The notes under the pieces are model-generated. The model had not been told where the DNA came from. It saw only the letters and a program-made list of their open reading frames with translations, and made no database searches. Made by a program: the position numbers and the translations under genes. Below are positions 24,822-34,201 of a stretch of DNA of 36,890 nucleotides, one piece after another. The stretch covers positions 1-36,890 of the forward strand of contig NW_020290079.1 of the NCBI RefSeq assembly GCF_003144195.1. The letters run 5' to 3'. This DNA is from Ceraceosorus guamensis (taxonomy: Eukaryota; Basidiomycota; Exobasidiomycetes; Ceraceosorales; Ceraceosoraceae). Positions within the stretch are counted from its first letter, which is position 1. Each line of letters opens with the position of its first letter.

Positions 24822-25921
24822 ATGGGTCTTTTCTTTGCCGCCGTTGTTGGCATTCCTGCGGTTCTCATGGTGTGAGTAGATCGCTAAGGTCATGAGCCAC
24901 CTCAGCGCTTCTTGTGTAATTGCGGACTCTCTGCTGACATCGCACCATCGCTCTTTTGCCCAGCAACACCCACATTGGGTTCATTCGCCGCTGGCGAGAA
25001 TTCCAACACTCTCTCCATGCTCAGACTGAGCAGCTCATTGCTGACAAGGATCGCGAGGTGCAGCTTCTACGCCGCAGCTCCCAGAGCGAGCTTTCTAAGC
25101 TCCANNNNNNNNNNNNNNNNNNNNNNNNNNNNNNNNNNNNNNNNNNNNNNNNNNNNNNNNNNNNNNNNNNNNNNNNNNNNNNNNNNNNNNNNNNNNNNNN
25201 NNNNNNNNNNNNNNNNNNNNNNNNAGGTGCAGCTTCTACGCCGCAGCTCCCAGAGCGAGCTTTCTAAGCTCCAAGCTCAACACCAAGCAGAACTTGCGTC
25301 CCTTCAGAACCGTCAAGAGATGGACATTGCTTCCCTGCAGGAGGAGAACAAGATCTTGAAGCAAAGGCTGGAGACACCTCAGCCTCCTTGAGTGCAGGTG
25401 ACTGGCGCCGCAACTGTCGAAGCTGAACTCTCCACGATGGAAGAGCAAGGGTGCAAGAGCTGCGAGCTTTTCAACGTTGACTTTTGTGAGAAGTTCAACA
25501 ACCAGGTCGATATGTCCGTCGGAGTCGTTGACCAGCAGCAGCGCCAGATCTCTCGGATCATTCACCACACCAGGGATCTGATCGAAGAGAAGTTTGTAGA
25601 TACCAGGCGTGCGGTCGATCGCGTTGTCAAGATGCTTGGCAATGGAGTGCGCGCTCATGCAAGCTGCAGCGAGGAGATGGTGCAGGAGTGGGACAAGGGT
25701 CAGGCGCTTGGCAATGACAAGATCCAGATTGCGCAAGCCAACAAGCGCAAGGTGCAAGCCAGCAAGCTCCTCGACTGGCAAGTGGACGTGGAGAAAAGCC
25801 ACAAGGAGAGGATGGCACACTGTGCAATTGAGGAGGTAGATGCTATGGGCACTCGAGCCCTGCGCAAACTTACGGAATTTACCGCCTTCGTCGAGGGGCT
25901 TCGAGACCCCAGCAGCCACTA
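24822..25921 (+). CDS. Signal-anchor coiled-coil protein, interrupted by gap and stop
   Basis: Exon 1 (24822-24871) encodes the hydrophobic MGLFFAAVVGIPAVLM. After a GTGAGT...GCCCAG intron, exon 2 starts at 24964 in phase 2 with NTHIGFIRRWREFQHSL and a basic, then heptad-rich, coiled coil (EQLIADKDREVQLLRRSS). A 120-N gap (25105-25224) follows. The frame after the gap continues the coiled coil (LQAQHQAELASLQNRQE, EENKILKQRLE) to a TGA at 25389-25391. The same frame then runs on for 176 more codons to a TAG at 25919-25921: FCEKFNNQVDMSVGVVDQQ, then RISR-like helices, then DWQVDVEKSHKERMAH. So one stop divides an otherwise continuous helical protein of about 330 residues. It may be two products, a decayed gene, or a gene with an unseen intron. 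No known family recognised. Confidence 0.6.
25105..25224. other. Assembly gap (120 N) flanked by identical 49 bp
   Basis: The 49 bases just before the Ns (25056-25104) are repeated immediately after them (25225-25273). The two copies are 169 bp apart, which is out of frame. If the contigs actually overlap, the coiled-coil frame becomes continuous. Confidence 0.95.
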
Positions 25922-26256
25922 GTCTGCCACTTACAGGAGCAGGATCAAGTGGCGGTGGATCATGCGCAACTCCTGATGGTCGGCAGACACCTCCTCATCC
26001 TGTCGCCGTCTCCTCTGCTGATTTCGGTGGAACAGCAGCGTGGCCTTTCTGATTGGGCATCTCCAGCTCCTTATACATCCGTTTATTCCAGTATTGCTGA
26101 CAGTATTGCACCCGAGGTCTCGATTCACCGAAGTAGGAAAAGATCAGCAGGGCGCTGCATGCAAGCCGTGATCCTGATTTTGTTTGGTGATTGCTGCACA
26201 CGCGCGCACACACAATTAAGGACTCGGACTTTTGACTCATGCGACTCGCGTGACTA
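25922..26256. other. 3' flank of the coiled-coil gene
   Basis: Probable 3' UTR followed by GACTC-rich sequence just before the MITE. No gene seen. Confidence 0.45.
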
Positions 26257-26723
26257 GGGGGACTCGTTAACTCTCGGAGTCTCCCATTCTTTTCTTTTCC
26301 CATTCTTTTGTATTACAAAAATTGCGTCGGAGCTGAGTGCCCCTGCATAAGAAAATGTATTGACAAATACATTATGCATGCATGCACTAGCTGTGCTTGC
26401 GCGCCTTTTTGTTACAAGATTCCTGAAGCACTCATTTGATTAATTGACTTGCAAATTGTAATTGGAAGTGAAACATGCATATGGCACGTCGCGCGCGCGC
26501 ACACAGAATGAAAATATGAAATATGAAGCAAAGTATGCCGTCCATGAGTGGCTTTTTTTCAAGTTCATAAATATTTTGTGTCATTATTTGCAGACACAGC
26601 TCAAGTGCCTCATGCATGGCGTGCATGAAAAAGAAAGTATATTATCCAAAGTATGGCCATTTTTGAGAAAAAAAGAATGGGAAAAGAAAAGAATGGGAGA
26701 TCGCGCGAGTTAACGAGCCCCCC
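26257..26723. mobile_element. TA-flanked MITE (467 bp, non-autonomous DNA transposon)
   Basis: The left end GGGGGACTCGTTAACTC and the right end GAGTTAACGAGCCCCCC are inverted copies. The inverted match continues inward over about 45-50 bp (CTCCCATTCTTTTCTTTTCC against its reverse complement at 26683-26702), with a short diverged patch between. TA directly abuts both ends (26255-26256 and 26724-26725), the duplication expected of Tc1/mariner-type insertion. The interior is AT-rich with no coding capacity, unlike its surroundings. That fits a miniature inverted-repeat element mobilised in trans. The superfamily is inferred only from TA and the terminal repeats. The high arm identity suggests a fairly young copy. 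Confidence 0.88.
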
Positions 26724-27651
26724 TAAATTATCATGATTTAATTCTCGTGGCATGCAGCAGCAGCACATGGGCCTCTTCGGTCAAAGCGCATTCAATAATC
26801 GTTCGCGAGGGCGCGCTCGAGCCTCCGCACCGTCAATTATGACTCAGAATCGTTCGCAACTCATGACTTTGATTCAGTTTTGATTCATGTGGTCGTTGCT
26901 CAAAATCCCTGATCAGTGACTTGCTTTTTGATCTGGATCGAGTGATGCAGAATTTCGGCCGAGTGCTGACCACACGTGTAAAGCGTTTCATATCGCTACG
27001 ACGAAATGATCTACCTAAAGCGATCTTCCAACGAGTCTTTGGAACTCACAGCCTCGAGACGTAAAATCATGGATGTCACAGTCACTGGTTGTAAATCTCA
27101 ACGAGAAGTGAACTTGTTGCAGCGAAGCAACGTCACTCGTGAGCCCAGTCTCAAATCGTTGCTGGGCCCTTCGGCGACCTACTAGCACCTTTGAAAATCT
27201 AGAGAGCTGAGCCCACGACAACTTAGTGGCCTAGTAGAATGCTATGCAATTCGAGATGAGATGTGAGGGGGATGCGTGGCTGCTGGTACAGTAATACACA
27301 AGTGCTTGAGGGAAGAGGACTAGCGAGCCCGTTCCCGAACGATGTCAAAGACAAGAAGCCTGCTTTCCGTGGCTCATAGCTACCGTACACGAGTGAAGCG
27401 GACCATCGTCACGCTATGAATGCCCAATGTGGCGCTTTCCCTCAAGACGTCCAATGGAGAGTATCCAATGAGGGAGCTCAGGGCCGAAGAACAAGTTGAT
27501 GCTTGTGAGAAGCACGACAGCAGAGCTGTCGAGAAGGCACTTCGATGGGCGAAATCATAGAGCAAATGGAGTAAGCTAGTGAATAGAGACCTACAATAAG
27601 GGCGCCATCTGAACACCAGACTGCTAAGTGGCCGCTCACATGCTGATTGGA
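26724..27651. other. Intergenic, MITE to 27.65-kb gene stop
   Basis: Contains several TGACTCA/GATTCA-like words just right of the MITE (26830-26890) and short ORFs only. It includes the 3' side of the minus-strand gene ending at 27652. No supportable gene. Confidence 0.45.
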
Positions 27652-28872
27652 CTAAAGATGTCCGGCGGCAGGTAGCGCCAACAACACTCCTTGATTTGCG
27701 TCCGCACCCGGGAGTTTCCACAGACCCAACCATCTCTCGACGAAAGAGTAAGACGCATTCGTACTCGCGGATGGGTTGGGTGATACTTGCGCCAGCAACC
27801 TGGTGGCGAGCGTGCCCGGAACTCCAAAGACGCTGTTGCGCAGCACCACGAAGACATCGAATAAAGTTTTGACGTAATCGGAGAGAACAGTGCGCAAGAT
27901 AGGTCCATAGGACTGAACAAGGACTGTGAATGCGCTTCGCGCTTGCAGCGCGTGCAGTTCCTTGATTTGCGCTGATTGACGAAGCAGAACACCAGCCAGA
28001 ATGACCATCGCCGCCAGCGCAATCCTAGAGTAGAGCCAGACCTGCCACTCTAGTTGTGTGATGCGCTTACTTTGAAGGTCATGCAGCCTGATGATGGCTA
28101 TTGCCTGGCTATGAGCTTCGATCGCAAGAGATTGCAGCGACTCGATGTATTGCGCGTGCGCATCAACTCTGTCTTGCAACGTGTCGTTGTTGATGGCGTT
28201 TCGCTCTTGTGACGTTTCCACATTGCTGATGCGAGAGACCAGTACGCCTTGAACTCTATTTGCATGATACTCGAACTGCACAGCAGACCAGCAGCATGTG
28301 GGAGTCAGTCATTACTGAGGGGCTGGCAGGCGTCGCAGGATCAGCATCATCGGCGTGATGACCGATCACGCCTAGCGACCTGTCGACAAAAGATACGCTC
28401 CCCCAGAGCAATGCCAGTGACGACGGATGATTTTAATTTGCTGCAACAGCAGAGACACCGCAACAGTGTCTGCTGCTCCAGCTTCTATCATTGTCTTGCT
28501 TCTGGCAATGTCCCGCTCTTGGGACCTACAGAGCTCTTTTATGCCATCCTTCTCAGCTCTGGCCAGCTCGACTTTCTCCTCATCCAAGTATCGGTATGCC
28601 AAACGGCACTTTGCAGAGATCTGTTGTGATATTGTCTGGATCTGAGCGTGCAATTTGGAACAGTCTGCCTGCGCCTTCTCCTGATCTGCTAGACGATGCT
28701 CAAGCAACCTGATGAAGATATCCCAAGTAATGTCTGGGTTATCTGCACAAAGCCGAACGACTATCTTTCCTTCAAGACTCAGCCCCTCGATCTTCTACCA
28801 GGCAGCAGAGGCCTGCTCCTGTGCCTTCTTGGTGAGAGCTGCGTCCCAAATCAGGATGGGGAAGCTGAGCAT
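27652..28872 (-). CDS. Coiled-coil plus transmembrane protein, exon structure uncertain
   Basis: The 3' exon (28275-27652) is firm. After a GTGCAG acceptor it gives 207 residues in frame: a helical segment (LQDRVDAHAQYIESLQSLA), a transmembrane helix IALAAMVILAGVLL, then an amphipathic and hydrophobic tail ending in TAG. An upstream coding stretch opens at an ATG at 28872 (MLSFPILIWDAAL), meets TAG at 28797-28795, then runs KIEGLSLEGK, LLEHRLADQEKAQADC, YLDEEKVELAR to a stop at 28372. It is a clear paralogue of the plus-strand fragment at 19929-20285. How the two stretches connect is unresolved: a 40-bp GTAATG...GTGCAG intron with a CTGAC branch would join a second open frame (TPASPS) to the 3' exon in phase 0. 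Function unknown. The CT-rich strand upstream (29,050-29,640) is its likely promoter. Confidence 0.5.
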
Positions 28873-28899
28873 ATGCAAAAGAATGCATGTAAGCCAAGT

Positions 28900-29665
28900 A
28901 ATCCTCTCGTGGCTTTGTGTGTCTTGGTGGGAGCACTGTAGAGCGCTCGAACATTCCATGTGGCATGTGACTTACACACAGACTTGAAAGCTGTAACGTC
29001 TGAGAACAAGATGAAGATTTTCGCTAACCCTGAGAGACTTTGAAGGTGGCAGAAATGGCATCCTGCACAGGCAAAATATCAATGGAGTCGACAGTCTTGC
29101 TCACTTCAGGGGTCAGAAAGTGCTTCCATAGAGCTGTGACTGATCAAGAGATCCTAAGTGAGCTCTTGCAGGCGCCAAGTTTCGAAATGGAGCTTGTAGT
29201 CTTCTTGACGCGACGGAAGGGTAAAGTTAGGGTGATCACTTGAAAAGACAAATGATAAAAGGGTCAACAAACCAGCTACTGAGACGGGTTAGGGGCCTAA
29301 AAAGTGTGTCTCAGAAGAGGGGAGTAGAAGCTTGAGCAAACTGAGATGCTCAAATTGCAGGGCGTATGTGGAGAGGAAGGAAAATTGCAAATCGCGGGGC
29401 AATAGAAAACCTGGTCAGTGTGGGGCAAAAGGTTCAATCAGGGGTTGAAGAAAGCAAGACCGTAGGCATAATCAATGCCGGGGTAAAGAGTACGTCTTGA
29501 GGGTCAAAGCGAGTGTGTGAGTGAAGAAAAGTCTGCGCATGGCGTTGTCCAGAGAGTCGAAGAGGGTGCGTTGTGAAGCGAGTGGCGTGAAAGAGTGTGG
29601 TGATCGGGCTTTTCAAAGAGGAGCCAGCTCGACTTTAAACTTTGCTTTGAGCTCAAAACTGTAGC
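28900..29665. other. Upstream region between divergent loci
   Basis: From about 29,240 to 29,640 the plus strand is purine-rich, so its complement is CT-rich and resembles the leader of the minus-strand gene ending at 28872. A 67-codon ORF at 29040-29243 has no recognisable content. Confidence 0.4.
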
Positions 29666-29896
29666 ATGTTTGCATTGATGACCAAGGCAGAGATGCTGCA
29701 TCTCCTGATGCCTGTCATCTGGATTATTCTAGCTCTGAGAAGACAAAGAGTGCTGAAGCGTCTGAACGCGGCGTATGAAACTTACATGAGAGCACAGATT
29801 TGGCGAAAAGGTGAGGAAGGCTTTTCGGGGTTGATCCTTTTCACAGGTCACATGGAGCAAACTTGTGAGCAGGATATTTTGTGCAAGTATTCTTGA
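29666..29896 (+). CDS. Small putative membrane protein
   Basis: A 76-residue ORF from a true ATG: a hydrophobic helix LLMPVIWIILAL after about 12 residues, then a basic helix RRQRVLKRLNAAYETYMRAQ and WRKG. A GTGAGG donor-like sequence follows the WRKG codons, so this may be only the first exon. The 30.68-kb ORF shares the WRKG ending and its nucleotide context (TTTGGCGAAAAGGT). Family unknown; may be non-functional. Confidence 0.35.
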   Translation: MFALMTKAEMLHLLMPVIWIILALRRQRVLKRLNAAYETYMRAQIWRKGEEGFSGLILFTGHMEQTCEQDILCKYS

Positions 29897-30019
29897 AGCC
29901 TGGTTATCACGCCGTGGCCATGTCTCAAGTGTTGAAGATTGCTGCAGGGCGCTCGCATTTTTTTTTTGCTTCTCAGAAATTCTCTGCTGGGTTCTAGTGT
30001 CGAAAAGATTTTGAAGGGG

Positions 30020-30214
30020 TCACAGTGACCAAATGAGCTCAGTGCGGGTGTGCCCATCAACAGTCACACGAACAAGGTAAGCACGTGTCGCAAAAAGGCC
30101 ATCGAATTTGGCCGGGCCGGCGGTACAACGGTCGATCAACAAGATGGATGCTAGGAGCAACTGACAAATGCGCCCAGCTAAATTTCGCGGAAAAAGATCT
30201 GACACATTCGACAT
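30020..30214 (-). CDS. Possible small secreted protein
   Basis: A 64-residue ORF with ATG: 15 residues, then a hydrophobic CQLLLASILLIDRC segment, then a polar domain with GLFATRAYLVRVTVDGHTR. Size and layout resemble fungal small secreted or effector-type proteins, but nothing else supports it. Could be chance. Confidence 0.25.
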   Translation of the reverse strand: MSNVSDLFPRNLAGRICQLLLASILLIDRCTAGPAKFDGLFATRAYLVRVTVDGHTRTELIWSL

Positions 30215-30682
30215 CGCAGTGTAGAGGCAAGCGGCAACGGACGTAGAAAATGCAAGCTAAAGCGTCTGTCATCAACAACGTTTTGGTATAAGGCACGCGA
30301 CGATATATTTCCTTGCAAGGTGTTGACGAAAACTATTTTCGAAACAGCGTTGCGATGGTTCTTCCCTACACAAACACTACTTGCGTTCACCATTGGGATG
30401 GCAGCCGCAGCAAGTCGAGAAACAATTGAGCCAAGCCTTGTTTTCAGCAAGTTCAGGTCGACGAGAGTAGTGAATAAGGTGGATCAGAACAGCTGGTCTT
30501 GACTGGGCAACCGAGTCGCTTTTCTGCAAAGTAGTGTATTCTGTGCTGTGAAAAGCTTAATAATACATTGTGTAGAATATTGAGGTGCACGAAAGCTCAT
30601 GGTCTCCAGCAAACAAAACCTCAGCACTGCCTTTGTCTCGCGCATCACCAACGTCTGGGCTTATTTCCGGCGAGGAACTTGA
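30215..30682. other. Intergenic, no gene recognised
   Basis: Short overlapping ORFs on both strands (60-90 codons); composition gives no preference. AT-rich stretch at 30540-30590. Confidence 0.4.
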
Positions 30683-30865
30683 ATGGACCTGAAATTACTT
30701 TTACTTACTCCTAGCAATACAACGCAAGCTTTCGAGCGTTTTGCGGAGTCTCTTTCGAGCACTATCCTTGAGGCTGGCGCGAGTCTGCAATGGACAGCAA
30801 GTGCCAATTTAATGAATTTTTGGCGAAAAGGTAGGGACGCGTATACGACAGGTCAACAAACATAG
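30683..30865 (+). CDS. Small ORF, possible first exon
   Basis: A 60-residue ORF with ATG: a short Leu-rich start (LKLLLLTP), then a helical polar stretch and NLMNFWRKGRDAY, with a GTAGGG site after WRKG as in the 29.67-kb ORF. It ends with TAG, one C-to-T change from CAG. Another ATG frame follows at 30908 (ending LLARVYFSLSLG at a GTAGGT site). Weak support for either. Confidence 0.25.
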   Translation: MDLKLLLLTPSNTTQAFERFAESLSSTILEAGASLQWTASANLMNFWRKGRDAYTTGQQT

Positions 30866-31364
30866 CCTGAAGGTTGAACGTCGAAGTTTCGCAAATATTA
30901 TCAAATCATGAGCGGAAGAGACACGGACACCATCAGCGCAACAACGCTCCAGATCTCAGATTGCACGCTTTTGTCTTTCGGAGTGGGATCGCCGATCCCA
31001 TTGCCCGCCCTTCTTGCGCGCGTTTACTTCTCCCTCTCTCTCGGGTAGGTTTGAGCGGACTTGAGCCGCGTCAGAGCTCATTGAGACCAGTGCAAAAGAG
31101 CGGCCAATTTCACGTGTTGCATGTCCGACGCGTGTTTCAAAGCCAACGGAGCATTTTCAGTCTTGAGGGCACCCACCACTGCGGCGCAGCGAGAACTCGT
31201 CGAGAGTAAAATCCCCCTCGAGAGGCCTCAATTTGCAGCCCGTTCACCCCAGCAGACATCTCGCAATGATGTGCGCTCCACTAACTTGCTGGCAAAGAGA
31301 TCCGGAGCCAATCTATGCGATGACCGTGGTGAGATGATCAGATATTTGCATCGTAACGTCCAAG
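30866..31364. other. Intergenic, downstream of the 31.4-kb copy
   Basis: Contains the 3' flank of the minus-strand copy ending at 31365, whose first 60 bp are similar to the flank of the 32.0-kb gene. Plus-strand ORFs at 30874-31459 overlap each other and antisense regions; I do not accept them. Confidence 0.4.
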
Positions 31365-31946
31365 TTAGACGTGGCAATGGAGCCAAAGCCCAAAGCTCAT
31401 CCAGTAAGCATTGGCAAGTGTTGCCAAAGGGCGGGCGATCTCAATTGCAGGGCCAATAAAAGCGCAAACTGTGAGGAGGTGAGACCTCGTGACATCCACA
31501 AAGTGGGCAAAGAAAGAGCGCATGCCAGTGAGGTCGATAGTGGCATAAACGAAAGGGCGAGCGGCGAGGAGGTGACGCTTGCCAAAAACCAAGAAGTCGG
31601 AGACCAGAGTGCCACAGGAAGAGATGATCAATGTGACCATCGAAGAAAACGTGACGGGAGGCGAGGGGTCAGGAGCCCTCCCAAAGAAGTCACATATCGT
31701 CTTCTTGACGATTTCCCCGAGCGTTGGAATTGCGGGTGAGGCTCCATACCAAAGGCGCACAGCGTGCTCCGGTAGCTCGTTGAAGGCCTTGAGCCAGGCC
31801 GCAAAGGTAGGCTCCTTGGCATCAGCATAGGCTCGCATGCCGCAGAGACCAACCACTGCCACAAGGCAGACAACGGGCAAAATCCAGCTGCGCGTGGGCT
31901 TGCCGCTTGTGGAGGCTACCTTGAGAGCCGAGCAGCAAGAGTCCAC
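31365..31946 (-). pseudogene. Truncated tandem copy of the EPTF-motif membrane gene
   Basis: A 193-codon frame with no ATG at its left boundary. It opens just after the stop of the upstream copy (32016) and is in the same frame. It encodes TRSWILPVVCLVAVVGLCGM (transmembrane), then YADAKEPTFAAWLKAFNELP, RLWYGASP and PPVTFSS. Two diverged C-terminal repeats follow (RHLLAARPF, HLLTVCAFIGP), and it ends WMSFGLWLHCHV. The N-terminal coiled coil of the full-length neighbour is missing. The 3' flank (TTGGACGTTACGATGC onward) resembles that of the full copy. It appears to be a 5'-truncated tandem duplicate; it could be expressed only if spliced or read through from the neighbour. Confidence 0.6.
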
Positions 31947-32015
31947 GTCGGTGAGCTGGATTGACCATGTAATGACCGTGGTGAGATAATCAGATATCGC
32001 ATCGCAACATCTAAG

Positions 32016-33413
32016 TTAGACGTGGCGATGGAGCCAAAGCCCGAAGCTCATCCAGTGAGCATTCAGGAGAGCGGTGAATGGGCGGACGATAGCGATCAAG
32101 CTCATCCAGTGAGTCTTGATGGTGTTGCCTGCAAGCGCGATCTGCTCGTTGTTGCCGATATGGAAAGCGGTGAATGGGCAAACGGTAGCGATCAAGTCCA
32201 TCCAGTGAGTCTTGATGGTGTTGCCTGCAAGCGCAATCTGCTCGTTGTTGCCGATATGGAAACGTAAGCCGATCTGCCAGCTTGAAAAGAAGCGAGTGCT
32301 ACGGGCAAGCAAGGCTTGACCGAGCGCCGAGAAGGTGGTGGGCAACAGTGGGGCTGGCTCAGCACCAAAGAGACGGAGGACCGCTGCCTTAATAAGGTCT
32401 ATGGCACTGGGGGGAGGCAAAGGGGCACCTTTCCAGAGCCTGATGAGGTGCTCAGGCATCTCGTCAAATGCTTGGAGCCAGCTAGAGAACGTTGGCTCCT
32501 GGGCGTCCACGTATGCCAGTGTGGCTAGCGATGCAAAAACGACTACACCGCAGACGGCAGCCCACATCCAGCTGCGCTTCTGCACGCGACGAAGGCAGTT
32601 GGCCTCGAGATCTTTCGTGCGGGCCTCGAGCTGTGCACAGTCGTCCTCTACCCCAGTGACCATTGCTCCGATGGTAGAGGCCTCTTCGGTCTTCACCGTC
32701 AGATCCTCAACCTGGACCTGGAGAGAGGCGATCTCTGAGTGGTCGGATTCGATCACGCTATGATCGGAGCTCTGCTGTTGCTCGAGCTCGACCACGCGCT
32801 CGACAAGCGCAGCGTGCTCTCCACTCAGCGCGTCGAGACGAGCCACGACAGCGTGCAGAATTGCCGATTCCGTAGCGCGCTGTGCCTCGGTGGCTGCTTG
32901 CCCAGCTTCGAGCTCGGCGATGCGCTCACGGAGCGCAGGGACCTCTGCCGCAGTCTGCTCTGCGGTGGTGAGGCGATCTCGAGGAAGATTCACCTCCTCT
33001 GCTGTGGTGGTGGTGGCGGCAGCAATGGTGGGGGCAGTGGTGGCGGCGAGGCTGCTGACTCGCGTCTCCAGATTGCTCACGTCAAGGCAATGAAGCCTCA
33101 AAGCCTCTGCGACCGTGGAAGAGACGGCGTCTGTCATCTTCTCTTGCAAGCCAACAAACTTGCGCTTGAGATCATTGTTTGCGCGCGTCTGTTTCTTCAC
33201 CGTCTTGTTTAGGTTTACCACACGCTGCTTGAGGTTGGCGTGGTCCTCTTTGTGGCTGTTTGCCACGGCTTGGATGCCTTGCATCATGGCGGCCAGGTTC
33301 TTGGCCAACTCTTGTTGCACATTGTGCAAAGTGAGTTGATCCGTGTTGGGGTCAGCCGAGGCAACCGAAATGTCGCAGATCGAGAGGTCGGAAACCGCCC
33401 CGACGGACGTCAT
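32016..33413 (-). CDS. Coiled-coil, single-TM protein with EPTF motif and C-terminal repeats
   Basis: From ATG at 33413 the frame is uninterrupted for 465 residues. Residues 28-120 and 145-275 are heptad-rich coiled coil (VVNLNKTVKKQTRANNDLKR, LRERIAELEA), separated by an Ala/Thr-rich linker (about 122-140). A transmembrane helix spans about 283-302 (WAAVCGVVVFASLATLAYV). It is followed by VDAQEPTFSSWLQAFDEMP and RLWKGAP, shared with the copies at 31.4 and 36.5 kb, and then TTFSALGQ. Two 32-residue repeats (FHIGNNEQIALAGNTIKTHW) fill about 386-450 before WMSFGLWLHRHV. The frame extends upstream to 33674 without ATG-supported need. A possible 5' exon with good splice sites lies at 33833-33675 but does not join in frame, so it may be untranslated. 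The family is not one I recognise; probable topology is a long coiled coil on one side of a membrane. Confidence 0.75.
   Translation of the reverse strand: MTSVGAVSDLSICDISVASADPNTDQLTLHNVQQELAKNLAAMMQGIQAVANSHKEDHANLKQRVVNLNKTVKKQTRANNDLKRKFVGLQEKMTDAVSSTVAEALRLHCLDVSNLETRVSSLAATTAPTIAAATTTTAEEVNLPRDRLTTAEQTAAEVPALRERIAELEAGQAATEAQRATESAILHAVVARLDALSGEHAALVERVVELEQQQSSDHSVIESDHSEIASLQVQVEDLTVKTEEASTIGAMVTGVEDDCAQLEARTKDLEANCLRRVQKRSWMWAAVCGVVVFASLATLAYVDAQEPTFSSWLQAFDEMPEHLIRLWKGAPLPPPSAIDLIKAAVLRLFGAEPAPLLPTTFSALGQALLARSTRFFSSWQIGLRFHIGNNEQIALAGNTIKTHWMDLIATVCPFTAFHIGNNEQIALAGNTIKTHWMSLIAIVRPFTALLNAHWMSFGLWLHRHV
32071..32262 (-). repeat. 96-bp tandem repeat in coding sequence (2 copies)
   Basis: GCGGTGAATGGG starts at 32071 and again at 32167, exactly 96 bp apart, with few differences. 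Each unit encodes one 32-residue module of the membrane protein. Confidence 0.92.
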
Positions 33414-34201
33414 GGACGTGGGACCCTGCTTGATCGATAGTGAAGAAGTGGTAAGTGATGAGCGGTGCGGTGGTGGAGGTACGTCAAGTACGTCAGAAGA
33501 GAGGGACAGTGCGAAAAGAATGCATGGTATGCAATGAAGGGAGTGAGAATCGCGAAAGCGAATGAAGAAGTGGCAGGAGGAGTATGACGGCAAGAAGCGA
33601 GGGGCAAAACAAGAACAGACAGATAGCGAGTGAGAACGTTGCATTGCAAGAAGAACAGACACGCCATTGCTCACCTCGAGTGCCCCACAAGAGAGCTGGC
33701 GGACTTGGCCTTTCCAAGGCGTGGAAGCGACATGGGCGTTGCCGGCCTTCTTGACGAAAGAAAACGATTCCTTGTTGAGGAATCGAACAAATTGGTAGCA
33801 GAGCTACCGTCGTGAGGAGACTCGACTTCAAGACTGTTGTTGTCAGCCAGGCAGTGCTCCTTTGGGGAGAGAGAAGGTAAAAGAAACAGTGATGTGAGCA
33901 AGTGATGATTGCGAAAGACCCAGTCTCCTCCTTCTACTGTGCTCAATTGGCTTTGAACTGTGAGGTTAGTCAGAGAGGCTTTGGAGGCTTTCAAATGCTG
34001 TCAGATGCTCCCGGGGTCAATCAGAGAGGCTTTGAATGCTTTCAATAGTGATGGACACGTTGTCTTTAGAGTCCTTTTTGAAGCAAGCAAACGCAGTGGC
34101 ATTTGCTGACTTTAATGGGGCGAAGGGAAGGAGCTGCTTGCCAATACCATTTTGGAGGCCCAGCAATTGCCCTCGTTGTGAGGAAGGTGGTCATGTCTGT
34201 G
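33414..34201. other. 5' region of the 33.4-kb gene
   Basis: Probable promoter and leader. On the minus strand, 33833-33675 is bounded by a CTGAC branch plus CAACAG acceptor and a GTGAGC donor, and encodes RNRFLSSRRPATPMS in one frame, so it is a candidate exon. Nothing else is convincing. Confidence 0.4.
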
